From assembly GCA_030533445.1 (NCBI GenBank), contig CM060069.1:33714337-33778336 (forward strand): a stretch of 64,000 nucleotides of DNA, given 5' to 3'. Positions 1-8,826 of the stretch are shown piece after piece (positions within the stretch are counted from its first letter, which is position 1; every line of letters starts with the position of its first letter). Origin of the DNA: Cyprinodon diabolis (Eukaryota > Chordata > Actinopteri > Cyprinodontiformes > Cyprinodontidae). The translations under genes and the position numbers were made by a program. The notes beneath the pieces are model-generated. The model made no database searches. It was not told the origin of the DNA and saw only the letters and a program-made list of their open reading frames with translations.

Positions 1-550
1 AAATGGGTTATGGTTATTTTTGTTTAGATCTTTAACGTTTGTTATTTCACTATTCTCATCTGTTCCTACCTGAAATATTATTTTCTGTGATCTTGTGAAA
101 AATAGTTTAGCAGATACACAAACAAAAATAAAGCAACATCTCAGTTGTAAGTCTGCATGAGTTAATAACCACAATCAATGAATGACACAATTTCAAAAAG
201 TTTCAAAGCTCTGAATATGTTCTATTATATTCTACATTTAATTGTATTTATTTTTTGGTTTAAAAAGGTGTCATATTTGAAACGCTGTTATTTTTGTTTC
301 TCATCAGGAAGACAGCCTTGTTCTTTAGAAATCTTTTGGGTTGCTTCAAGCAGTACTGTTTATCACAATCGATCAGAAAGTTATAAACTGCTATTAGGAT
401 GTGTATCTACATAAAACTTTCCCACACTCATAGTGAGCTTCTTTTAATGTGCACATACACTTGACATGAGAATGTCATTATACGTAATTAGCAAAATTAG
501 TGCATAAAAATCTTTGGATTCTCTTAGGATGATTTTATTGCACCACTTCC

Positions 551-597
551 ATTGCACTTTACAAAGTAATTAACACAATTAATTTGTAAAGTGCAAT
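551..597. repeat. Perfect 15-bp inverted repeat (hairpin)
   Basis: ATTGCACTTTACAAA at 551-565 is exactly complementary to 583-597. The inner TAATT/AATTA can pair as well, leaving a very small loop. It could be a MITE relic or a structured RNA; nothing else supports either. Confidence 0.6.
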
Positions 598-1215
598 AGT
601 GTGAAAATCTCATTGCGACTTGTCTGTGTGACTAAACAGCTTGTCGTTTCACTTTTTGTTTAAGGTAATTAACAGCTTTATTTCAAGTAACTTAACTAAT
701 TTAATTGTTCCAGATGAGTCAGCTGAGATTCTTATAGGGATTAATTGGCTTTCGAGTCACAAATAAATACATCTCCACTTGCCACATTTGTTTTTGTGTA
801 CAAGAATTTAGGTCTATTACATTTAAAGATCTATGTTTAAATCTGACCCGAGGCTCTTAATTTGATTTGAATGCATAGTTAGGCTATGCTCTCATTATTA
901 ACACATACAACATCTGAAAATCTTTTTATGGAAACTAATTAGTTAAATGTTGTGTTGGACTCTCTAACATTTGAAAAACTCTGTAAGTTTTACAATCATA
1001 ACTTTAGATCTTGATGCTGCCATCATCATTTTTTTATGAGACTTTGCGGTTCATTTGGAGATGCTGAATGGAATGCTGAAGATTCCTTTAGAAATGGACT
1101 AGTGGTTTTGTAGGACATGCCTGGAAAGCATGGGTAAAGTTTTAAGTGAAAAGAGGATTTAGCATAAGGAGAACAGAAAGGGTTGTTGCCACTTGAACAG
1201 TAGATGTTTATCTTT

Positions 1216-1265
1216 ATGCATTTAGCAGATCCTTTTATCCAAAGGGACATACAAAGTAAACACAA
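1216..1265 (+). repeat. Short fragment of a dispersed fish retroelement
   Basis: The stretch reads catttagcagatccttttatc followed by caaagggacatacaaag. It closely resembles a very common teleost motif of the form 'gcttttatccaaagcgacttacaa', found in LINE/SINE-type repeats. This is from recollection of the family; only about 50 bases are present. Confidence 0.5.
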
Positions 1266-1659
1266 TTTTTTGTGTTTCCATCAATGTGACAGTAAGATCT
1301 CTAGAGGAAAACCCCTTGTCAGAATCAGTGAGGACAGCAAAGAGAGAGAGGGAAGTGAAGAAAGAGTGGTAGAGGGGTACAGAGGTATGGGTAAAAGGTA
1401 GGATAAGATATGCTCTTTGAAGAGGTTGGTCTATATGATTTTCCTAAAGATAGAAAGGGATGCTGCTGTTGTCATAAACCGGTACAGATGGACACAGTAT
1501 TCAAGGTGAGACAGCCAGTACGAAAGTTCAAAACATTTATTAAAATAATATGAGTTATGCAAAAGAAACAAACAAATTAAATAAAACTGGATGCTAGTTT
1601 TTCGTTTGGGTCATTTTTTCCCCTGAGAGGTTGGTTGAATTAGTTGGAGTAGTGGAGGG

Positions 1660-2440
1660 CACTGTTGTAGTACTCGAGATCGGTCTTGGTCTCGAGACCA
1701 TTTTTTGATGGTCTCGGTCTCGTCTAGATTTGACCGCATTTGGTCTCGGGCTTATCTCGGTCTCGGGCTCTGAGGACTCGGCATTTTATTTCAAGACCGG
1801 TCAAGACCATAACTGTGGAAATAACGCTAATCATCAGAATATTATCTGTTTCTTTCAGATCCTTCTTTTTATTGGATGCTTGGATTCAAATCCAAGCAAT
1901 AAAACTGTCTCATTGGTAAATGCATGTTTTTTTTTGTTTTGTTTGTTTGTTTTTTACTGCTGTCACGCCCAGCCCCTTTCACCTGTGCCCGGGCTGCAGC
2001 ACTTCAATTGAAAGTCACAACTGCTTGTCTGAGAACGGGATAAGATGTCGGCCAAATCGTCGGTTATAAAATTCGGCTATTTAAATCACAAAGAATATAT
2101 TTGTAAAGCAACATTGAGAAAAAAGCATACAGAATTTCAAAGCATGAAATTCTGTGATTACTACACAGAAGTACTAAATAAAGATGTTAATGTTTAGTCC
2201 AGTTCTGTGTTTTTATGTGAATGTGGGTCTTTTAGATCAATTTTAGTGATTTTGATCATGTTTTACATTTTATTGTCACATACTGGCGCTGGTCTTGGTC
2301 TTGACTCGGTCTCGACTTCCCTTGGTCTTGGTCTTGACTTGGTCTCGGACCCTAAAAGTCTTGGTCTTGTCTCGGTCTCGATACACTCTGGCCTTGGTCT
2401 TGTCTTGGTCTCGGGTTAGGTGGTCTTGACCACAACACTG
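1660..2440. mobile_element. hAT-like non-autonomous element (MITE), 781 bp
   Basis: The left end is CACTGTTGTAG and the inverted right end is CAGTGTTGTGG, resembling hAT termini. The 8 bases to the left (GTGGAGGG, 1652-1659) and to the right (GTGTAGGG, 2441-2448) match at 7 of 8, as expected for a hAT target duplication. Both ends are packed with GGTCTCG/GGTCTTG copies, like subterminal transposase-binding repeats. The middle has no transposase but holds a 50-codon open frame (2045-2197). No autonomous partner is visible in the window. Confidence 0.75.
2045..2197 (+). other. 50-codon open frame inside the hAT-like MITE
   Basis: It begins MSAKSSVIKFGY and ends NKDVNV before TAG. The composition is ordinary, with charged residues and two cysteines, but I recognise no domain. 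It could be the remnant first exon of a hAT transposase or a chance frame. It lies in the central, non-repetitive part of the element. Confidence 0.3.
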
Positions 2441-2448
2441 GTGTAGGG

Positions 2449-3765
2449 TACAATCTAAAATAATTGTGGAAATAAGCTTCTATATGATCTATTATGGAAC
2501 CATTTTCTGCATCTCAAAAATCCCTAAGTAGTAACATATGTTAACATTTTACAAATTTATGTACAACTTTGTGTATATGTGATAAGAAATTAAAATGATT
2601 CACACTCATTGTTTTGTTATTATTTTAAAGTGTTTGGGAGCTTTATTGGTTCTTTTATCAACCATAATTAACAAGATTTAGATCCAATCAATAATAAATG
2701 TTACTTGTCCAAGGAAGGCAAGCAATCAAATATTTATACTCTGTTTATGGTTGCTGCCTGTAAATGATCATTAATTTTAAAATTAACTCACCATTATATT
2801 CTTCCTAATTATGCCTGAAGCTTTATTGTTTTGCTTTATTTGTCTTAGACACTGACCTTTCAAAACAGTTTTACAAATTAAAAGCTGATTCTAGAAAGAT
2901 ATCGGCAAACAATGCAATATTAACAACATTCAAAACAGTCTATGTTGCTAATATTATTTAACATCAAAATTACAGAAGTGTGTTATAATTATTATTGTTA
3001 TTATTATTATAACACGGTTATCAGGAAATAGGAAGACATTCCAATTCCCATGGTTACCATACCACATTACCGTGTATTTTCCTCCCAGAGAAGCCACAAA
3101 GGTAGCTGGTTTGAAACTGTCACCTTAGGTCCCTGAGCAAGAATCATAATCCTGTATTGCTCCCTGTGTCCTATTATGTGTGTCAGCACATTGCTCCTTA
3201 AGGTATGAGTTAAACGCGCAGGACAATTTTCCCACTGTGGGACTATTAAGCGATCCTTCCTTTCGTTAAACAGAAGGCTGATATTAAAAGCTTTTTTTTT
3301 TTTTTCTTGTACAAGAAACTGTCCCCAGTGTGTGTTTAACAACGCTTTTCACATTCTGTGTACGTAAGATATAGCAATGCAAGTATATATGTGTGTAGTT
3401 GACTGGATGTTTTATTTGATGTACAATTGAGCTTTGAGAAATTCAGTAAGACAAATAAAAAGTAGGTTGAAATGCACATAGTTTTAACCCCCCCCCCCCG
3501 CCCCTTAAAGTGGCAACAGGGCAATTAAAAGGAAGCTCAGAAAGAAAATCCACAGCTAGCTTGATCATGCTGTTATTCCACTCTCTTAACTTGAAAACAG
3601 CCTGAGAATCATTGCTCACAATGTAGTGTAATTACCAAACCTGTTGGAATTGGGAGCATTATTATTCTGCTCTATGATTGCTTCGAAGCTGCCACACTAA
3701 CGCTTACGACTGTGGCCCAGGTCTTGCAAAGAACAAACAAGAAATAAATTGACTGCTGAAGTAAA
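2449..3765. other. Non-coding stretch
   Basis: AT-rich unique-looking sequence with an ATT-rich tract near 2990-3010, a poly-T at 3292-3305 and a poly-C run at 3489-3498. No recognisable gene. Confidence 0.55.
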
Positions 3766-3900
<135 letters not shown>

Positions 3901-4140
3901 GATTTTTCAGGGACCATGAATAAGATTTTGCCATGACATTCAATCATTTGTGCATTTATGCAGATGTCCATTTTAAACTGTACTTCGATTTATGTATTTA
4001 TGAAAGCAATATATCACCAAAGGTGAAAAAATAATACATTTAGTTTGATCTATAATACAGCTTTTACTGTAAGTGATTACTGAAAGGTTGGCACACTTGT
4101 AATAAAGTGTACAAAAACATAATTAGGTGGTGAGTCATAC

Positions 4141-4196
4141 ATACACATATATATAGGTCATACATATATATATATATATATATACATATATATATA
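4141..4196. repeat. TA-rich microsatellite bordering the Rex6-like element
   Basis: Interrupted TA/TACA repeat that ends exactly where LINE-like sequence begins at about 4197. A similar TA tract lies beyond the 3' end at 8706, so the LINE appears to sit inside, or to end in, TA repeats. Confidence 0.85.
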
Positions 4197-4217
4197 GGTT
4201 GCTAGGGAACCAGCGCA

Positions 4218-4930
4218 ACTTGATGACAAACTGGCTACTGGAACAAGACATAGATGGACTAGAGCAGAAAACTTACTGATGAAATGCTACTATACAAGTG
4301 TCCCCAGTGAGAGAGGTTACATGCAGAGACTATCTGAATTATGGCAGCTCCAACAACCATCATAGACACTGACAAAGAAACAACTACTAACTCAGTGTTC
4401 TAACATCCGCAAACGGCAGCTCCTACTGTATCACAACTAGAAATTGATGAGGTACAACTGACATGCTGCAGCAAGGGGGAGTCAGGACAACAGGTCAGTA
4501 GGGAGATATTATCATCCCAACACACAGAGATTGGGTCCCCAGCCCCAACAACAACAAGCCCACTAAACGTAAGGGCGGCTGACCTTCAACAGCAGATCAT
4601 AACCAAACTGGATCCCCTAGTACGGCGACCAAGACTGCCAAGGCTAAGTGACAGAGTACCCTCTGAAAGTCTTCTAGAAGATGTAAATGCAGCACTACAT
4701 ACTATCCCTACTAAAGACATAACTGAGACCAACGAGCTTACCTACGCCACAGCTACAGTGATCCTAGAGATGCTTGGCTATAAGGTAAACACCACAGGCC
4801 ACAAAGCAGAGCCCCCATGGAGGAGAAGGCTGGAAGCCAAGATCAAGGCAACACGAAGAGAGGTTAGTCAGCTCTCAGACCTGCAGAAAGGTGTAGGTGT
4901 AGGGTTACCTAAGTACAACAAGCTGTCGAT
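4218..4930 (+). pseudogene. N-terminal part of the Rex6-like ORF
   Basis: One frame begins near 4218 with a stretch containing RHRWTRAENLLMKCYY and PSERGYMQRL, the conserved opening of R4-type fish elements (a WT-EEN...CYY pattern). A second frame carries the part leading to ILEMLGYK, PPWRRRLEAKIKATRREV and VSQL near 4758-4890. The change of frame between about 4360 and 4400 implies at least one small indel, although the exact site is uncertain. The last frame ends at a TAG (4938-4940). This region is thought to bind nucleic acid ahead of the RT, but its role in this clade is less clear than that of the RT. Confidence 0.65.
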
Positions 4931-5012
4931 TGTTGTCTAGAAACTGCCAAACAAAGACTCGCCGCCCCTAAAGAGATACAAGGGAGAAGCAGAAGCCAGG
5001 AGAATAAACCAG

Positions 5013-6291
5013 GTGTTCTCCACCAACCCATCCAAAGTGTACTCACAGTGGCAGGGTAATTCAAGATCAGATCCACCCAGGGCTGAGACTGAACAGTACT
5101 GGAGAAACATATGGGAGAAGGAGGCATCCCACAACACCAATGCTCAGTGGCTAGAAGATCTAAGAACAGATCACAGCAATCTCCCAGAACAAGAACCAGA
5201 AACCGTTACAATGGCAGATGTCCAAGAAAGAGCGGCAGGTATGAAGACCTGGACAGCACCAGGCCCTGACATGATCCACACCTACTGGCTGAAAAAACTA
5301 ACCGCACTTCATGCACGCCTCGCAGCACAAATGAACCAACTGCTGATGGATGGGACCCACCCAGAATGGTTAACCCAAGGACGGACAATCCTGATCATGA
5401 AGGATCCCCAGAAGGGAACAACCCCATCCAACTACCGGCCTGATCATGAAGGATCCCCAGAAGGGAACAACCCCATCCAACTACCGGCCAATAACTTGCC
5501 TATGTACAACATAGAAGCTCCTGTCAGGCATCACAGCGGCTAAGATGAATAGGCACATGGCTCAATAAATGCACCCTTCCCAGAAGGGAATAGGCAGTAA
5601 CACCAGAGGAGCCAAGCACCAGCTACTAGTGGATAGAGCAGTCACTCGAGACTGTAAGACCAGGCAGACAAATCTGTGCACTGCCTGGATTGACTATAAG
5701 AAAGCCTATGACTCAGTGCCACATACATGGACACTGGAATGCTTGGAAATGTACAAGATCAACAGGACTCTAATAGCCTTCTTCAAGAACTCAATGAAGC
5801 TGTGGAAAACAAGTCTGGAAGCCAATGCAAAGCCAATAGCACAAGTCACCATCAAGTGCGGCATATACCAGGGTGATGCATTATCCCCGCTGCTCTTCTG
5901 CATAGGCCTGAACCCCCTCAGCCAGATCATCACAAAGACTGGCTACGGATACTAATTCCGAAGCGGAACAATCATCAGTCACCTCCTCTACATGGATGAC
6001 ATCAAGCTGTATGCTAGGAGTGAGCGAGACATCGACTCACTGATCCACACTACCAGGATCTACAGCAACGACATTGGGATGTCATTCGGACTGGACAAGT
6101 GCGGTCGCATTGTCTCAAAGAGAGGGAAGATGATCAGAACCGAGGGGGTTGAACTACCAGAAGGCCACATTACAGATGTGCAGCACAGCTACAAATACCT
6201 TGGGGTGCCACAGGCTAACGGAAACCACGAGGAGATGGCAAGAAAGACTGCCACAGCTAAATTCCTACAAAGAGTAAGGCAGGTCCTGTAA
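5013..6291 (+). pseudogene. Reverse transcriptase domain of the Rex6-like element, broken
   Basis: The part up to 5440 has the pre-palm region (KTWTAPGPDMIHTYWLKK, then NYRP). A 49-bp tandem duplication (5392-5489) then shifts the frame. The next frame holds RT motif A (IDYKKAYDSVPH, about 5690-5725), motif B (YQGDALSPLLF, about 5866-5900) and the catalytic YMDD box (5989-6000). YMDD stands where F/YADD is usual, as in other fish R4 elements. In-frame stops occur at 5512-5514, 5563-5565, 5953-5955 and 6289-6291. An intact enzyme would prime cDNA synthesis on nicked target DNA; this copy cannot make one. Confidence 0.85.
5392..5489 (+). repeat. Perfect 49-bp tandem duplication inside the RT
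   Basis: Bases 5392-5440 and 5441-5489 are identical (start TGATCATGAAGG, end ACTACCGGCC). As 49 is not a multiple of three, the second copy restores homology in a different frame. Perfect identity suggests this is a late event compared with the point stops. Confidence 0.97.
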
Positions 6292-6301
6292 AGTCAGCTG
6301 A

Positions 6302-6850
6302 ATGGGAAAAACAAGATCCAAGCCATCAACACATATGCCCATCAGATACCCCGCTGGTATAATAAACTGGCCAAAGGAGGAGATAGAGGCTACTGACATC
6401 AAGACGAGAAAGCTCCTCACAATGCAGGGAGGGTTCCACCCCAAATCCAGCACTCTGAGACTGTATACCAAGCGTAGCGAGGGAGGCCGAGGGCTAGTGA
6501 GTGTCAAGACCACTGTCCAGGATGAAACAACTAAGATCCAGGAGTACATCAGAAAGATGGCCCCAAAAGACAAATGGCTTGGTGAATACCTCAGGCAGGA
6601 GAAAACCGAAAGTGAGGACAAGAAAGAGGAAGGAGAACCATCATGGAGGGACAAGCCGCTGCACGGCGTATACCACAGACAAATAGAAGAAGTGGCTGAT
6701 ATCAAAAAAACCTACCAGTGGCTGGAAAAGGCTGGACTGAAGGACAGCACAGAGGCAATAATCATGGCAGCACAAGAACAGGCACTCAGTACAAGATCAA
6801 TAGAGGCCAGGGTCTACCACACCAGGCAGGACCCCCGTTGCAGACTGTGA
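6302..6850 (+). pseudogene. Region between RT and endonuclease of the Rex6-like element
   Basis: The frame changes between 6292 and about 6348: the sequence KNKIQAINTYA is in one frame and RYPAGIINWPKEEIEATD in the next, so a small indel separates them. The open part continues with TRKLLTMQGGFHPKSSTLRL and ends at RCRL followed by TGA (6848-6850). That stop falls where the second cysteine of the C..C...H...C knuckle is expected, with [10 protein letters not shown] following directly in the same frame. A single TGC or TGT to TGA change would explain it. Confidence 0.8.
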
Positions 6851-7455
6851 AAAGATCCCTCTGAAACAATACAGCACATAACAGCAGGGTGTAAAATGCA
6901 GGCAGGAAGTGCATACATGGAACGCCATAACCAGGTAGCTGTCATAGTGTACAGGAACATCTGCCATGAGTATGGGCTGGAAGTCCCACAATCAAAATGG
7001 AAGACACCTCCTAAGGTAGTTGAGAATGACCGAGCTAAGATCCTATTGGACTTCAAGATCCAGACTGACAAACAGGTGATGGCTAACCAACCAGACATCG
7101 TGTTGATCGACAAACAGCAGAAGAAGGCAGTAGTGATAGATGTGGCAATCCCAAGCGACAGCAACATCAAGAAGAAAGAACACGAGAAGCTTGAGAAATA
7201 CCAAGGGCTGAAGGAGGAGCTAGAAAAGATGTGGAAAGTAAGAGCAGCAGTGGTGCCAGTGGTAATTGGAGCACTGGGGGCTGTGACCCCCAAACTGGGA
7301 GAGTGGCTACAGCAGCTTCCAGTTAAAACATCAGAGGTCTCTGTCCAGAAGAGCGCAGTCCTAGGAACAGCTAAGATACTGCGCAGAACCCTCAAACTCC
7401 CAGACCCGAGCTTGAGGATGACACATACCACCCCACAAGGGGTGAGAAAACAATA
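6851..7455 (+). pseudogene. Restriction-enzyme-like endonuclease domain of the Rex6-like element
   Basis: Downstream of the TGA the frame stays open. Counted from an ATG at 6896 it shows the PD motif (residues 66-67, [10 protein letters not shown]), a second acid at D82 ([11 protein letters not shown]) and a Lys-rich segment ([18 protein letters not shown]). It then has the conserved hydrophobic tail [16 protein letters not shown]. This is the PD..D..K-type nuclease that nicks the target in R2/R4 retrotransposition. The domain looks complete, but the element lacks its normal end because a Tc1 transposon is inserted at 7456-7457. The frame reads on into the Tc1 (see findings). Confidence 0.85.
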
Positions 7456-7457
7456 TA

Positions 7458-8705
7458 CACTATATTGCCAAAAGTATTTGCTCACCCATCCAAATTATTG
7501 GAATCAGGTGTTCCAATCACTTCCATGGCCACAGGTGTATAAATTCAAGCACCTAGGCATGCAGACTGTTTTTACAAATATTTGTGAAAGAATGGGTCGC
7601 TCTCAGGAGCTCAGTGAATTCCAGCGTGGAACTGTGATAGGATGCCACCTGTGCAACAAATCCAGTCGTGAAATTTCCTCGCTCCTAAATATTCCACAGT
7701 CAACTGTCAGCAGTATTATAAGAAAATGGAAGTGTTTGGGAACGACAGCAACTCAGCCACGAAGTGGTAGGCCACGTAAACTGACGGAGCGGGGTCAGCG
7801 GATGCTGAAGCGCATAGTGCGAAGAGGTCGCCAACTTTCTGCAGAGTCAATCACTACAGACCTCCAAACTTCATGTGGCCTTCAGATTAGCTCAAGAACA
7901 GTGCGCAGAGAGCTTCATGGAATGGGTTTCCATGGTCGAGCAGCTGCATCCAAGCCATACATAACCAAGTGCAATGCAAAGCGTCAGATGCGGTGGTGTA
8001 AAGCACGCCGCCACTGGACTCTAGAGCAGTGGAGACGCGTTCTCTGGAGTGACGAATCGCGCTTCTCCATCTGGCAATCTGATGGACGGGTCTGGGTTTG
8101 GCGGTTGCCAGGAGAACGGTACTTGTCTGACTGCATTGTGCCAAGTGTAAAGTTTGGTGGAGGGGGGATTATGGTGTGGGGTTGTTTTTCAGGAGCTGGG
8201 CTTGGCCCCTTAGTTCCAGTGAAAGGAACTCTGAATGCTTCAGCATACCAAGACATTTTGGACAATTCCATGCTCCCAACTTTGTGGGAACAGTTTGGAG
8301 CTGGCCCCTTCCTCTTCCAACATGACTGTGCACCAGTGCACAAAGCAAGGTCCATAAAGACATGGATGACAGAGTCTGGTGTGGATGAACTTGACTGGCC
8401 TGCACAGAGTCCTGACCTCAACCCGATAGAACACCTTTGGGATGAATTAGAGCGGAGACTGAGAGCCAGGCCTTCTCGTCCAACATCAGTGTGCGACCTC
8501 ACAAATGCGCTTCTGGAAGAATGGTCAAAAATTCCCATAAACACACTCCTAAACCTTGTGGACAGCCTTCCCAGAAGAGTTGAAGCTGTTCTAGCTGCAA
8601 AGGGTGGACCGACGTCATATTGAACCCTATGGATTAGGAACGGGATGTCACTTAAGCTCATATGTGAGTCAAGGCAGGTGAGCAAATACTTTTGGCAATA
8701 TAGTG
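7458..8705 (+). mobile_element. Tc1-like DNA transposon, copy A (1248 bp, intact)
   Basis: It begins CACTATATTGCCAAAAG and ends with the exact complement; the perfect terminal inverted repeats are 29 bp (7458-7486 and 8677-8705). The TA on each side (7456-7457, 8706-8707) is the target duplication. Copy B at 32872-34119 has the same length and confirms the ends, because its right flank is TA followed by T's rather than a TA repeat. The transposase gene is intact. The element sits at the very 3' end of the Rex6-like LINE. Confidence 0.95.
7592..8623 (+). CDS. Tc1-family transposase, copy A (343 aa, intact)
   Basis: A cut-and-paste transposase that would bind its terminal inverted repeats and integrate at TA. 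The start [13 protein letters not shown] is chosen because it opens the conserved N-terminal helix-turn-helix; upstream codons lie in the element's 5' untranslated part. Two DNA-binding halves (about residues 1-50 and 65-115) flank an AT-hook-like SGRPRK (58-63). The catalytic triad is D154 (WSDES), D245 (QHDCAPVH) and E280 ([11 protein letters not shown]). Exactly 34 residues separate the last two, which is the DD34E pattern. The length matches the 340-350 aa family norm. Compared with copy B it has S41, Q132 and R157. R157, next to the first catalytic Asp, is the more usual residue, so this copy is the better candidate for activity. Confidence 0.95.
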   Translation: MGRSQELSEFQRGTVIGCHLCNKSSREISSLLNIPQSTVSSIIRKWKCLGTTATQPRSGRPRKLTERGQRMLKRIVRRGRQLSAESITTDLQTSCGLQISSRTVRRELHGMGFHGRAAASKPYITKCNAKRQMRWCKARRHWTLEQWRRVLWSDESRFSIWQSDGRVWVWRLPGERYLSDCIVPSVKFGGGGIMVWGCFSGAGLGPLVPVKGTLNASAYQDILDNSMLPTLWEQFGAGPFLFQHDCAPVHKARSIKTWMTESGVDELDWPAQSPDLNPIEHLWDELERRLRARPSRPTSVCDLTNALLEEWSKIPINTLLNLVDSLPRRVEAVLAAKGGPTSY

Positions 8706-8765
8706 TATATATATATATATATATATATACACAAAACATACATATATATATACACATACATACAG

Positions 8766-8825
<60 letters not shown>
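8706..8825. repeat. TA-rich microsatellite with poly-A, after Tc1 copy A
   Basis: TA repeats, a TACA-rich stretch, 15 A's and a second long TA run. Together with the TATA just before the Tc1, it is probably the target of the Tc1 and the tail or target of the Rex6-like element. Confidence 0.9.

Positions 8826-8826
<1 letters not shown>

Larger units (their letters stand above)
1..1659. other. Non-coding AT-rich stretch
   Basis: No coding exon is recognisable. It contains a short perfect hairpin at 551-597 and a repeat-like motif near 1216-1265. Open frames here are short and lack any family motif. Confidence 0.6.
4197..7455 (+). mobile_element. Rex6-like non-LTR retrotransposon (R4 clade), inactivated
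   Basis: The element encodes, in several broken frames, an N-terminal domain, a reverse transcriptase, a Cys/His knuckle and a C-terminal restriction-enzyme-like endonuclease. That order is known for the R2/R4 group, and Rex6 is its usual fish member. It lies in TA-rich sequence and is interrupted at its 3' end by a Tc1 element. At least five nonsense codons and two frameshifts are present, one caused by a 49-bp tandem duplication. The exact ends were not confirmed against a consensus. The assignment to R4 rests on the RT and endonuclease motifs and is fairly secure; the name Rex6 is less so. Confidence 0.85.

Noticed and set aside
551..597. Hairpin whose 5' arm contains CATTGCACTT, like the miR-25/92 seed
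   Set aside because: Only the seed-like part agrees, it lies on the 5' arm rather than the 3' arm, and the loop is too small. Kept only as an inverted repeat.
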